Shown piece after piece: positions 5,558-5,562 of a DNA stretch of 5,562 nt; the stretch's first letter is position 1, and the number at the start of each line of letters is the position of its first letter. Made by a program: the position numbers and the translations under genes. This DNA comes from Deltaproteobacteria bacterium (GTDB taxonomy: Bacteria > Desulfobacterota > Syntrophia > Syntrophales > UBA2185). Below the pieces are notes generated by a model that worked only from the letters and a program-made list of their open reading frames with translations, was not told the origin of the DNA and made no database searches. The DNA is taken from contig JAPLJQ010000459.1 in the NCBI GenBank assembly GCA_026388495.1, positions 1 through 5,562 of the forward strand, in the 5' to 3' direction.

Positions 5558-5562
5558 ACCGG

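Overview
The window looks like accessory chromosome from a moderate-GC Gram-negative bacterium. The repeat type, the export-type small proteins and the large membrane J-domain/TPR protein would fit a deltaproteobacterial (Syntrophales-like) genome. That assignment is an impression from sequence style; no marker gene is present. Apart from one plus-strand transposase-derived ORF, every gene lies on the minus strand.

Layout. 1-451: AT-rich non-coding DNA with short palindromes and repeated TTATACA words. 452-1453 (+): a 333-residue ORF derived from an IS1380-type transposase; the frame is open but the catalytic core is gone. 1454-1722: non-coding, with two small hairpins. 1723-1857: a 135-bp MITE-like element with perfect 13-bp terminal inverted repeats and a nested inverted repeat. 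1861-2850 (-): a decayed locus. Its 5' part encodes the start of an exported protein with an amber codon inside the signal peptide. This runs in the same frame into a HEPN-like protein (RNPYSH motif) broken by two opposite frameshifts in A-runs. 2863-3176: intergenic. 3177-4583 (-): an intact protein with a J domain, about four TPRs, one membrane helix and a charged tail. 4661-4690: a strong hairpin terminator. 4864-5022 (-): an unlisted hydrophobic coding stretch that continues in frame after the stop codon of the next gene. 5023-5544 (-): a GNAT-family acetyltransferase with a strong ribosome binding site.

How the parts fit. The left half (1-2850) is a graveyard of mobile and accessory DNA: a dead transposase, a MITE and a multiply broken gene. 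The right half holds two apparently functional units separated by the terminator: the GNAT gene with its membrane tail or small partner, and the J/TPR membrane protein. I see no sign that these form one pathway. I find no tRNA, rRNA, CRISPR array or complete insertion sequence. The most unusual points are the GNAT-TGA-membrane-helix arrangement, the chimeric exported/HEPN pseudogene, and the preserved frame of the inactivated transposase.
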